64,000 bases of DNA from positions 620,001-684,000 of the forward strand of contig QAOA01005944.1 of assembly GCA_003255065.1 (NCBI GenBank). Reading direction: 5' to 3'. Under the pieces are notes generated by a model, which worked only from the letters and a program-made list of their open reading frames with translations, was not told the DNA's origin and did not search any database. Numbering within the stretch: the stretch's first letter is position 1; the number at the start of each line of letters is the position of its first letter. This stretch comes from Cercis canadensis (Eukaryota > Streptophyta > Magnoliopsida > Fabales > Fabaceae). Below are positions 11,001 to 23,274 of the stretch, in pieces. Made by a program: the position numbers and the translations under genes.

Positions 11001-14000
11001 ATGGCATCTAATTATGCCTCAAACTATGAAGGAATATATAAAGATCTTCATCAACCGGCTGTCATAATTGCCGGATGCTGTGTGCTTATAGCTCTAGTGC
11101 TCTCCCTTTTTCTCATTCTGCAGCATCTCAGATCATATACCAATCCTGCAGTGAGTTGTTTTCCTTGTTGTTACTTGAACAGTCAAGTTACTTTTAAACT
11201 GCTCTTGTTCAATTTGTTTATCTCTTATATGCCATGAGCCATCGGTAAGTCTTATGAAGATAATATTTGGAAGTAGTATTTGTTGTTCCCTATAATATAT
11301 TTATTTTTAATAAAATACCAACAGTATTTACTTACAATTAAGACATTCCCAAGATCAGAATATGTAGTGCTTACAATTATCAGTCATGACCCAAAAAAGG
11401 GATAAGGGAACAACAGATGCTGGATGCTTTTACACACTGCTAAGGAGCGTGAACAACTTCACAAGTTATTTCTTCACAGTTTTTGTATCAACTTTGTTAA
11501 TTCAGTTGCTATGACAGTTACTTGTCAAAAACAAGAACCATGCTGCTTACAAATTTGTTTCAAACATATTATTTTTTAAGTCAAGAAATTGTGAAATTGT
11601 GAAAGCTAGCTGTTTGAAAAGAAGCTTGCGCATATAATATGGATGGTGTACAAAAGAAAGTTTTTTAAGACATATATATTCAGTATGCTTGACAAGCAAA
11701 TCCAAAATACTACTTTTTTCCCCCTAGTATCTATGATTTCTAACCCGGAATTGATCTTTATTCAGGAACAGAAGTGGATTGTTGCTGTTATTTTTATGGT
11801 TCCAGTCTATGCTACTGAATCTGTAAGGTTCCACTTCCCATTACTCTGGAAAACATATTCCTGCTTCTTTTTCGTATAATTGAATTAGTGACTGGAAGGA
11901 GTAATTACATGCAGCTTTCAAGTGTTTAAGGTTGAATCAGGATACATGCATTTGGTGATAGGCTTGCATTTGAGTTTTTGGTATACTTTAGTATCATGAA
12001 ACTTGAAAAACAAACATCAGTTGATCTTGTACAAATCCATGCATGTGTTGATATGTTCAGTTGTTCACAAATTATGGATTTGAAATGACGCTGGTGCTTG
12101 ATTTCTTCAACTTCTATTTCTGACTGGCTAGTAACTTACCGTCTTCATACCAAATCTATACATGTGATGAGTTCGTTTGAGAGAAATCAATAATTACTCA
12201 AAATTTTCCTTCTCTCTCTGTCTTTGTCCTTCCAGATTTTATCCTTGTGGCATCCAATATTATCTCTTGCATGCGACATTTTAAGAAACTGCTATGAAGC
12301 ATTCGCCCTGTATTCTTTTGGAAGATATCTGATTGCTTGTCTTGGTAAGGATACTTTGGCATTTTACAAGTCTTCTCCTTAGTTAAAAGATGGCGTGTTT
12401 ATGAAAAGCTTCAGTGATTGAGGCAATATGTTTTTAAGTGTATGGACCCCGAAGTCTTAGCTAAAGTAGGTTGTGCAATTTATTAAAACAATATTGTCCA
12501 AGAACCACATCTATTTTACAATTGGGCGGTCCATAAATTTTCTTCTTTAGCATTTCTTTGCTAAAATTTTCTCTTCATTTTTATTGGGAAAGGAATCCTG
12601 TTTTACTGAAGATCCTATATCTTGAGGCTTAATGTCAGCAAATGTCTCAATTAATTCTGTTCTTTAAATGGGAACTGTGTTAGGTGGTGAACGAAGGGTC
12701 ATTGAACTACTTGAAAATGAATCAGAGAAACGCCTTAACAAATCCTTGTTGGAAGGATCAGATGAGAATCACAGCATGCAACCAAGATCATATCGCAACT
12801 TCTTTTTCCGTCCTTACACTCTTGGAAAAGATCTGCTCACGATAGAAAAATTTGGTCTTGTACAATATGTAAGTAACTGGAATTTTCCTTTATGAGTTCA
12901 TTGCAATTCTGAAGGGACTCTAATTTCTTCTGTATATAGTGCAGATGATCATGAAGACTGTTTGTGCATTATTAGCACTTTTATTGGAACTGTTTGGTGT
13001 TTATGGTGATGGAGAATTCAAGTGGTACTATGGGTATGTTTTTCAAATAAAACCAGAATCCATCCAAGACTTTTATTACAATACATTCTAAGTAACATGT
13101 ATATCGCCCACATGTTTTCACTCAGTACTTTTCTGTTCTATTTTTGATACATGCTGATGAAGTTCAGGCAAATGCTTCTGCCTTTGTGAAATAGTAATCT
13201 TGGTCTCATCTTTTGCAGGTATCCATATATGGCAGTGGTATTGAACTTCAGCCAGATGTGGGCATTATATTGCCTTGTGCAGTTCTACAATGTTACTCAT
13301 GAAAGACTTCAATCCATAAAGCCACTTGCAAAGTTCATCAGCTTTAAGGCCATAGTGTTTGCTACTTGGTGGCAAGGTGTAGGTATTGCGTTATTGTGTG
13401 CATTTGGAGTACTACCCAAGGAGGGAAAATTACAAACTGGATTGCAGGATTTCTTAATCTGTATAGAGGTAGTTCCCTCTTTATGCTATGGTCTTCGGGT
13501 CATCTTTTCTCTGTCACTTACTATTAAAAATATAAGAAGCTAAGTTCAATGGAGAATTGCATATGCTTAATGAAAGGATGAGGTGGCAGATACATGCAAT
13601 TGTCAGTGAAATTCTAGTGGAAGAATAGTTGAATTGATGAATTCCGGGAACCATCACAAGCTTCATATTTTCATTTCATTCGCCATGACCATTTGATTTA
13701 TGTATTTCCACGGTTATGCAGATGGCCATTGCAGCTATTGCTCATGTGTATGTATTTCCAGCAAAACCATATCATTTCCTCCCTGTTTCTGCATATGGGA
13801 AAGTCACACAGGAGACAGTAAAAGCAGACTTGAAAATAGATGGAGGAGACAAAGAAAAACCAGCTGTGTTAGAAGAGAAAACAACTCAAGTTGAGGCTCC
13901 TGGAACAAGTGTTACAGAGAGTGTGCAGGATATTGTTGTTGGAGGCGGTCAACGGGTAATTATGTTCTTTGCGTACTGATGAGCATTGCATAAGTTGCAT

Positions 14001-14265
14001 TAGTTATCACTGTTTACTCATTTATCTCTTATAAGAAAGATTATAATTTTTATATACCAACAAAATGCAGGTTGTCAAGGATGTTGTACTGACAATAAAT
14101 CAAGCCATAGGGCCAGTGGAAAAGGGAGTGACGAAAATTCAACAAACCTTCCACCACAAATCAGTGGTTTCAGATGATGAGGAAGAAAAGCCGGATGTAG
14201 AAATTGAGAAAGATGTCACTGAAAATTTTGTAGTTAAAGAGAATGAGACTGATGTCAACGTCTAA
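11001..14265 (+). CDS. LAZ1: LAZ1-like (DUF300) multi-pass membrane protein
   Basis: Eight exons join in frame to 422 residues: 11001-11150, 11766-11822, 12236-12344, 12684-12868, 12945-13033, 13219-13468, 13722-13955 and 14071-14265. About seven hydrophobic segments fit the DUF300/TMEM184/organic-solute-transporter-alpha fold, starting with PAVIIAGCCVLIALVLSLFL near residues 19-38. Family landmarks include WHPILSLACDILRNCYEAFA, GRYLIACLGG, FGVYGDGEFKWYYGYPY and VFATWWQGVGIAL. The C-terminal ~110 residues are hydrophilic and acidic and lie in the cytosol by family analogy. Arabidopsis LAZ1 proteins act at the tonoplast in vacuole integrity and brassinosteroid signalling, and LAZ1 loss suppresses acd11 cell death. 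The gene is convergent with the VIT-vWA gene; their stop codons are 474 bp apart. The name resembles LAZY but the families are unrelated. Confidence 0.92.
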
Positions 14266-14739
14266 CAATTGCAGTTATTTAATTTTAAGGATGAAAACGA
14301 GGCTTGGAGAGAAACAACCTTTTGTTTATTGATTAACATTACAATCTTCTTTAACCACAGGGAACGTTGTGTGATTTTACACTCTCATTTTCCTTAACAT
14401 TCATGCATGGAGATTATGTTTTTACTTTTCATCAATAAGTAGGGAAAGATCACTATACAAGGAGGGAGTAAAAAATATTATAGAGAGAAAGTTACTTTGA
14501 TGGAAGATATATATATATATAACACTATGAAAATCTCCTGTATTGTATTTAATGGCTAAACTTTTGCCAGAATATGCTGGTGGTAAAGCTATATAACATC
14601 CTACCCAAAAAAAAAAAAAAACTATAAACGATAAAACAGATGGCTTAACGCATATACATTGCCCCAAAAAGAAGGAAACCGTAAAAGGTAATTCCTTTGT
14701 AGTGAAAAGTACAACAATGATATAATTATTTACGAGATT

Positions 14740-17700
14740 TCAGCCATCACGTCCAGAACAGCATATCTCTGAACAACAGGTGAGGCAGCCAAAGCATCCT
14801 AGACCAACGCAAAGCGTGGTCAATGCAGTTGCCAATTGGTTATTCATCCGGGAACAGACTTGGATGCAGCACATGCAACAGCAGTAATTACATAAACTAC
14901 CACAACAATTTGTTGCTGCTCTAACAAAGACTTCAGCCGCCTCGGGCAATTTTGTTTCTTCAGATCCAGGAGGAATATTTTCAGCAGTTGCAGTCAAGTT
15001 GCCGAAACCGATACCTAAATTCGGAAGTAAGATCACTCTCCGGCCTTGGACGCCTGCCCCATTCTGAGGATAGCTTTCTTTCTGAAAGGTATATATATAT
15101 CTCCAGAATCAAATGACAGAAAACAGCTTTTCAAATAAATTGCAATCAGACACCAATATACAAAGAATACGGTAATAAAAGCATCGTTAACTATCTGGTT
15201 TATTAGACAAAGATCAGCAAAACTTTGATACGTACTTCTTTTGCTCCACCTGATTCTTTGACTTTCTGAAGGAGATGATTCTCATGTATTGTCATACGTG
15301 TGTACTCGGAAATAAAGCCAGTTTGTAGGCTCAGTTTTGCAACCTGCCAATTAGAATAATGTGGCATAAGAAAATTTATGATTATGAATGAGAATCAGCT
15401 GAACACCTCATTGCCTTTCCTAATCATAGACACTCAACAAACTAATAAACTATAATAGTCAACGTGTACTTTGAGTGGAGGAATGAATCTCATTTCATTA
15501 TAATCAGACCAAGAGAACCTATGGCAGTACCATTTTCTCTTCAAGAGAGGTCCCAGAACAACTCAAAGTTGCAATAGCTTTGACAGAGTCCTTATTCTAC
15601 ATTCTCTTTCTCTGTCAAGCATGAGGGAAAGTGGGGTGATAGCATAGACAGTAACAAACCTTCTGTTCTATCTGTTTATTATGTGAAAGCCATGCCTGGG
15701 CAGTGAGATATTCTATTTGTTCTCTTGCAGAAACCTGTTAACGAAAAGATAGAGCAACAAAAGGATATATAAAAATGAAATGAAATAGAATGATAGAGCT
15801 TGCAAAATGCATGTGTATGTGTGTGTTAATTTCAAAAGCACCCATAAACAAAATTTGGAATCTCCCCTTCAGAATTTGAAGAAATAATTTCAAAAGCATG
15901 CAAACTTGAATTGTAAGTATGTTAAGTAACTAGTGCAGTACTTTACCCTATGTAGAGGTATGTCCTTTGCGTTTTGTATCTTCATATCTATTGCAAAATT
16001 ACTGAAATCGGCCAAAACACCTTTAGCTTTAAGAGTTTCAGGAAACCTTCCCTTGTATCTGCCAGAAATAATCAGTGGGCCCTCAGATGAAAGGTCTGGA
16101 ATATGGAAAGGGTATACCTATCACAAATGTTGCAAATAACATTGTAAGAGAGAGTCACAAGTTCGGGTAAGTTGGATAAAAATGTCATGTATAGTAGCAA
16201 ATATATAACAAAAAAAAAAATATGAAAAAGTAAAAGACATGTGGGTTCCAACATATAAATATCTTCATTTTCAATTATTACTTTGAAGAAGATATAAACA
16301 GAAAGCAGCATGGGATGAAAAATGCAGATACAGCACATACATGGCCACTAATCATCAAAGACATTAGGGAATTGCAGTATTGAGAAGGAATGGAATGACA
16401 AAATAAAGACAGAGTAGCACATTTCATTTTTTTCAAAACCATAAGTTCGGGATCTTTCATAACTTAATCGATCAGTAAGACAGACTTGCAGGTTGTGAGT
16501 AGGGACTATGGATGATGAACACAAGGAAAAGAATCAAAAATAATAAAGTAAAATGTCTTACCTCAACATCTTCAAGATCATCGAACACATCAATGGTGAT
16601 GTTTGCAAGAATGAGAGATGAAGCTTTGTCATACAATTTCAGCATTTGAGGCTCAATCACGTCTGAATATTCAAAATAAGAAATTTTGGGAGCATCATTA
16701 TGAAGGAAGCATAAAAACTCAGATATGGCATGTCACTGAAGAAAACTTCTTAGATTGAACACCAGAAGTAATAATTCTACGTAGGATAACACAACTGCTA
16801 ATCACAACCCTAGGTACTAAGAAGTAGCCAGCCAGCAATTTTACATCACTTACAATTTGAATATTTATGCATCAAATTATATTACACAACTGGTCCAAAA
16901 AAATTACATCTTTATAGACAAGCAGCTTCGGATAAGAAATCTAAACTTCTATGCAAATCAGTGCTTAGACAATGTAACCAACCTCAAATAATTTTATTGA
17001 TTGTTTGGAGACATATTCATTGACATGGTTTGATGGCCCAAATTTATCCACAAGCCAACAATGCCACTTAACTTTTAAATAAAAAGAAAAATAAACAATG
17101 ACAGGGAAATTTATATATTTGAGTTAAAATTCAGAATTTACCAACATCCAGTGCAGCATGATATTGGCCCCTACCAATCATAGCAAGCATCCGCAAGAAA
17201 TAATGATTGCAGAATGAACCTGTGATACATCCTTCATCAATTTTCAACTAAAACTAGAACAACCCTCAATTAATATAAGGAAACAGCTGCATGATCTTGA
17301 AAAAATCTTTTGGAAAAACAAAATTGCTTTATGTAAACTTTATGGCAAGTTCCTAAACCATACAATAAAGTAGCAACAGTCCAAGTATCAAGGCTTAAAA
17401 TACTAGAAACCCTACCAATGCCAAATGTGTAAAGCCGGGGGCATATTGACTCTCCATTGATCATATGCTTCTTTACCATATCACAAATTTGTCTCTCATC
17501 TTCAACAGTTCCATCTGTGACTAGGAAGATTATTGGAACTGAATTTCGAGCAGCTGATAGCATCTCTATTGCCTGAAGAAAATGCAACCAATATATCGAC
17601 TCAATCCAATGATAATGGACACAAAAGAATCACGATGATCATCAATAATAACATCACAATTACTTTAAGAAAACATAAAGATGCAACAAAAATGGGTTCT

Positions 17701-20274
17701 CCATGCATCAGGTTGAGCATAAAATGATGCTTGTTTGCTCAGTAGATTACTCTTTTCTTTTTGGCTCAGTAAGTAACTACAGAACTATTACCATCACGTC
17801 TCAGTGATGGATTGTTAGCATCAAATCCACATGAAACAAATTATTTATTCCTAACAAGTCAGTAAATAATGGTGCTAAATGTAAAGTACCGTGCTTAAAG
17901 GACGCAAAATATCTGTACTGCCCCCTGCAACAAAGTTCATGTTGATCCACTCAATGGCCCTTTCAACAGCATCCTTGGAGGCCAATTCCATTGATGTTGA
18001 AAATGGATAAGTCTCCCCATTAAAAGCTATAATACTGAATGAATCATTTCGATTAAGCTTTGAGAGAGCAGTTAATAACGCATTCTTTGTGTCATCAAGT
18101 AGCTTTCCCCGCATGCTTCCACTGATATCAATTACGAATACTATATCCTTCCTGAATACCTAGAGTAGGATTGGCAGTGAGAACAACAAAGACAAATAAA
18201 ATAACATAAAATGTACACCTTCCAAGTTGAAAGATATTATACCAACCTTCCTACTCTGAAGATTTCCAGGAGAAAGGCATATGCTGAACATCTCTCTCTG
18301 ATCAAAATCATCCACAGATGCAGATTCCAAAAGAACACCACCATTCATATGACTTGAAGAAACCTAAAAGCATATTAAATGCTAATAAGAGCACCTTTCA
18401 ATGGCTAACCATAGGATGGAACTTAAAATTGCTACGAGTCTTACAGCATAAGAAAAACTAAAATCAGTTTTTGACCATGAGAGAACTTCAGAATCATATG
18501 AGAAACCCAAACTCCCAGCATGGCGCCTCACTTGCTGAACAGTCAGAGGAAAAGAATCAAATCAAATGGTTATATGTAAAAGTAAATCATGAGGCATAGT
18601 TCACATAACCCCAACCAAATATTCACCTTTAGGGGATGACTAATTGTCTTGCATAAAAGCTCACTTCCGGTACCAGCATTGACATTTACTTGTATCTTTT
18701 CTCTTTTTGACATTTTCTTCCCAGCAGGGATGACAAAATCAGGAAAGGTAAATGGCACATTCAGGGAGAACTCACCATTGCAGTGTAATATTTTCTGGGA
18801 CCAACTAATTTTAATTGATAAATTGGAACCCCCATCAATCTGTTACAGGCACAGGTCCAAAAAATAAACACTATCAGAAATAATGTGACTAGGCCATATG
18901 GATCAAGAAATCGAAGCCTAAATAGTTACCTCTGGTATATTTAAGGTGAATAGGTTAGGTTTTAGAAAGCCTCCATCTTCAGCTCGGATAGCATTTTCGT
19001 TAGCATTTTTGTCTTCCATAGCAACCAGTTGAGTAGAATATGATTTCCTAGGAACAGTAACCTCGACACCTAGAATTGAACCCTGTTAGCCAAATGATAT
19101 CAGAACACTAAATCTGTAACTTTATTGAAAAAGATTCAAATTACAATAGAACGAGTTATATGACCAGCAGAGCAGAAAGACTAAATCCTTTCTTAAGAGA
19201 AAAAAAAAAAATCAAACATATTTTTTTTTTTGAAATAAACTCTATCAATCCTTATGAATTAAGAAATTTTCAAGGAGAAAAGAAAAAATAAACTCAAAAG
19301 ATCCAAAGGATGAAGCAAAGTTGTATTTTAAAACCTTTTTCTCTTAATGAAAGAAAATAAAAAAGCTTTGACTGAGGTTTACAGAAAGATATATGTGTGA
19401 GTAGCCAGTCACCAGGGCAATATAAAAAGAAACAAAATCAACCAACCAAGCAATTATCATTCACGTTCTGGAGTCCCAAACAATTTGTTTCCAAGTTCTT
19501 TAAGATAATCCGGAGAGGACTACCATGTGTCCAATGAACATAACTCATAAAAAGGCAACAGTATGATAGTTAAGAAAGCAGGAACAATATCACAAGTATA
19601 AAAACACAAAACGCACCTGTTCGCCCATCGGANCTTTGACTGAGGTTTACAGAAAGATATATGTGTGAGTAGCCAGTCACCAGGGCAATATAAAAAGAAA
19701 CAAAATAAACCAACCAAGCTATTATCATTCACGTTCTGGAGTCCCAAACAATTTGTTTCCAAGTTCTTTAAGATAATCCGGAGAGGACTACCATGTGTCC
19801 AATGAACATAACTCATAAAAAGGCAACAGTATGATAGTTAAGAAAGCAGGAACAATATCACAAGTATAAAAACACAAAACGCACCTGTTCGCCCATCGGA
19901 ATTGCAATGCGGCAATCACATGTCCGGCTACCCATAACACAATGGACCCTCCAAGAGCCGGTTACCCTGATGAAGGCAGTATCAAAATAGCAATCGGCCT
20001 CCAGCTCAATTCCATTCATCTGAAGGGGAATGAGCGCCGGCGGGTCGCACTTGCCGTGCACGTGCGGCTGGTAGCTTGGAATATCCGGATTATCCACGAT
20101 GCGCGGATTAGAGATCACCGCGTAAACCATTGGTGCCGTCGGAAGATACCCTTTGGCCGATTTCTCCATCGACATGGGCGGCTTCGGCGGCGCCACGGCC
20201 CTGTCCTTCCCAAAGTATATGCGCTTCGAGAGCTTGAGCCCGTCATCAATGGCTCTGGAGAAATCCTCGGCCAT
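14740..20274 (-). CDS. VIT and vWA domain protein (ITI heavy-chain-like)
   Basis: Thirteen exons join in frame to 754 residues: 20274-19885, 19082-18930, 18839-18627, 18534-18445, 18363-18247, 18159-17890, 17572-17416, 17219-17142, 16662-16562, 16117-15947, 15734-15660, 15343-15236 and 15081-14740. Residues ~75-180 form a VIT-like beta-rich domain. From ~322 a von Willebrand A domain follows with a complete MIDAS: DISGS (D332, S334, S336), T403 in GGSTDIL and D431 in LVTDGT. The last ~55 residues are strikingly cysteine-rich (CCGSLCNYCCCMCC, then TCCSEICC), suggesting lipidation or metal binding. No signal peptide is evident. The animal homologues are secreted hyaluronan-linked proteins; the plant function is essentially uncharacterised. 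A 267-bp duplication overlaps the end of exon 1 (see findings). Confidence 0.92.
19366..19900. repeat. 267-bp tandem duplication joined at a single N
   Basis: Bases 19366-19632 and 19634-19900 are the same length and nearly identical; I see two substitutions (near 19436/19704 and 19451/19719). They are separated only by an N at 19633. The unit covers part of intron 1 and the last 16 coding bases plus splice donor of exon 1 of the VIT-vWA gene. The N and the near identity point to a draft-assembly overlap left unmerged (possibly two alleles), though a real recent tandem duplication is not excluded. Confidence 0.9.
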
Positions 20275-20761
20275 TACAGAGAGAAAAGTTACAACTTTTG
20301 GGAATGTAGATGAGAAAAAAGGAAGAATAAAGTGTGGCCGTTATGCTAGACTAGAAAGGAGGGAATGGGATCACTTAGTTGGTGTTCCTTTCCAAGAACA
20401 TGATCCCTCCCTCCCCAAGTAGGTCCCCCCTGGATTTCATTTTCCAAATATATTAAAAGAAATTCGAGACGTTATTGGTGGGCCCGCAATTTAGCATTAT
20501 GAATTGCGGGTCCCCGGTCATCGTCTGAAACGCGTACTACTTACCAGGTCGGCAAGCAAAACCAGACAAAGTAGATTCAGCTCTTATCTATCCTCCGCGA
20601 TTCGTTCAAGGAAAAGTAGCTTTTAATAGCTCATAAGTGCGTATCAAGGTTAATTAATCACATAATAATTCAATTATTTTAATTAAATAATTACTATATC
20701 TATATTCATGATGATGACAATGAATAATGGGAAAGAAACAAGGTGACGTGGATATACTGTT
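20275..20761. other. 5' flank of the VIT-vWA gene
   Basis: This stretch should hold the promoter and 5' leader of the minus-strand VIT-vWA gene. It is richer in G+C up to about 20640, then turns AT-rich. No second gene or clear motif cluster is seen. Confidence 0.5.
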
Positions 20762-20762
20762 N

Positions 20763-21718
20763 TTTTATCATCATCCTTATTAAATTCAAGATAGTTTAGA
20801 TATCATACAAGTACCTTTAACGCTTAAATTAAGTTTTTGGTTTTAGATTCCACAGTCCAAGTTGATAGTTCTTCTATTCCTTATTCATTTTGTTGAATTC
20901 GTCCTTGATTTGAATTTTTCTATCTCGAGGTTGTTCTTCTATTATTTAATTATTATATTTGTTTCTATTAGCTGTAGTGCAATTTCTTTATTGCTTTAAT
21001 CTGATTGTAATTATTCAGCAACTATCTTCTTATTTGTTCTTCATTTGAATTTCTATATCTGAAGGTTGTTCTTCTATTATTTAATCATGGCTGGAACTAT
21101 TAATTTTAGAGTAAAACTCTTTTTTAGTCCTCAGAAAATGTAGATACTAACAAATTCGTCTTCTGGTATTTTAATGAGAAAAGTTCTGGACCCCTACAAA
21201 TCCCTTTTTTAAATTTTTTTCACTGATTTTGTCTAGCTATGTTTAAGCCTTTATTTTCTTTTTACTGATCTTACCTATCGGAGGACTAATTTGTCAGCGA
21301 AATAATAATTCAAAAACCAATTTGTCACCGAAAATTTTTAGAGGACCAATTTGTCAGTGACTACATTTTTCAATGACTAAAAAAGAGTTTTACTCTTAAT
21401 TTTATTGTTGACCTTTCCCTTTCAAAAGACAAATGGACAATCAAAGTTAGAGTGATATAGCTTTGGAAACAACCTAATTTTCTGGAGACAATGTTTAGTT
21501 CGTGCTTTCAGATGAGAATGTATTATCTAAAGCCAATAACGTTTCTATTTTTTATTTTTAAATTAAGTTCCATGTATAAGTTTGAACTTCTTATTTTTAG
21601 TGATGCCTTCACTTTCATCTCTTCCAACTCAGCTAAATTTTTTCTTTCCTGTGATTCGATCTCATTCTCTTATCTTACCGTCTGTTTGCTTTGGCTATTT
21701 TCTATTTTCATTTTTAGT
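20763..21718. repeat. ~1-kb direct repeat, copy 1, bounded by N on both sides
   Basis: This 956-bp segment matches 23275-24275 almost throughout, with scattered substitutions and one ~45-bp length difference. Its two ends coincide exactly with single N bases at 20762 and 21719. There is no TG..CA end, primer-binding site or polypurine tract, so it is not an LTR pair. Exact N boundaries suggest it was placed by gap closure, perhaps from the other haplotype. Confidence 0.85.
21109..21395. mobile_element. Mutator-type MITE with 9-bp target-site duplication
   Basis: The 287-bp element has long imperfect terminal inverted repeats that begin GAGTAAAACTCTTTTTTAGTC and extend about 60 bp. It is flanked by a perfect 9-bp direct repeat, TTAATTTTA, at 21100-21108 and 21396-21404. 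A 9-bp duplication is characteristic of Mutator-like elements. No transposase ORF is present. It sits inside repeat copy 1, and the equivalent copy is at 23624-23952. Confidence 0.85.
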
Positions 21719-21719
21719 N

Positions 21720-23274
21720 TTAGCATTTTTTTTTTATAGGTAGTTTTTTTAGATACTTTGTTGTATGTCATACTATATAACAGTAGTCAATGTATGAATG
21801 ACATATATACAAATTAACTATTTTTAAATTTATTTGAGAAAATAAGATAAATTAATTTTATATCAAATAAAATATAAAAATTACATATGATTGTCACGTC
21901 AGTGTAATATGACATACACATATAGTATCATAAAATTTCTATTTTTTATATTATGTCGTTATTGTATTTTATAAAAAAACTATATTATGTCACATAATAT
22001 ATGACTCAAATTTTAGAAATCTTTATAATAACATCAAAATTATTAAATAACATCCAATGAAAAGAGTGAATAGGGCTAAGAGAAGTGTAGCTCATAAATC
22101 AGCCCTACTTAATTTGTTTTCTTTTTCTGTTTTGATATGATTGTGATATTTGTTTTCTTTTTTGTCTTCGTCTCTTTGCGACAATGAAGCTTAAAACCAT
22201 CCAAAAACAGAGTCAGAAACGGTTAGTCCAACATGCTCCTCTACATATCTTCCGGTTATTGTAATAATATGATCCAAGGAAATCAACTTTGCTTCGATGG
22301 CAACTCAAAATAAAAAATTATTTGAATGCTAAATAAAATATATTTGTAAGAAAGTTTCCGCCACATATAATAAAATGATTAAAATATTTATGTGATTATT
22401 TTATTTATGTTTAAATATAATAACCATATATAAAAATAAACTAAAAAAATAATAAATAATAAAACACCTTGGCTTCTGGCAATGACCAAGACCCGAACAC
22501 ATCCAACCATGGTTCATTTCTTTTATTTTATTTTTTCTCATTAATTTTGAACAGACAATTGGAGTTAAAAGATATAAATAGAGAAATCCCCTCAAGATAG
22601 AAATGGATAGTGACACCCTTCCTCTCTCATCTATAAATATTCTAAAGCAAAAATTATGGCTAAAAAGTCTTGCCATGTGTCTCATTCCAAGACCACCTAA
22701 AATTTGATTTATTGACATTTCTTAATTTAAATTGATTTTGATATTTGACATTTCTTATGTGCCACATTCTGTATTAATTTTTTTTAAAAAAAATAATGAA
22801 ACAATTAATTAACATTAAGCTATTTTCCTAAAGTATCAATATTCTCCCAAAACATTATTTTTCACTTATTTATTTTTTTTCTGAAATCTATTTCCACTTT
22901 TAATCTCTTCAGTTTCTTCTTTCTATATTCCTATTTAGCATATAAGGCTTAATCTCGCTCTACCCAATACTATATCATCTCTTTGTAATAATATAATGTT
23001 TTATTTCTACTCTTTTAAAAAAGACAGCCATTGTTTATCCACGTATTTCTTATTTTCCGAACTACTATTTCCCCTTTTAATCTCTTCAGATTGGCTGGAC
23101 CCAATGCAAGTTAGTGTCTGGGTAATCAGCAAGTGTTTTATTTCTGCTCATCCATGTGGTTCCTGATTGCTGAGCTATAAAATGGATGCAATCAAATGGA
23201 AACCATTGATAGAAGCCTTCTAAATCGAAACACGAGCAAAAAACCCTCAAGGGTATTTCTTTTTTCAGTGATTA
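21720..23274. other. AT-rich spacer between the two ~1-kb repeats
   Basis: No gene is recognised. The beginning (about 21735-21945) is a copy of the dispersed repeat also seen at 872 and 32830, including its 'tgtcacgtcagtgtaatatgacat' block. The remainder is low-complexity, AT-rich DNA. Confidence 0.55.

Noticed and set aside
4892-14265. LAZY-like and LAZ1-like genes as related neighbours
   Set aside because: Only the names are similar: one is a soluble IGT-family regulator and the other a DUF300 membrane protein, with no sequence relation.
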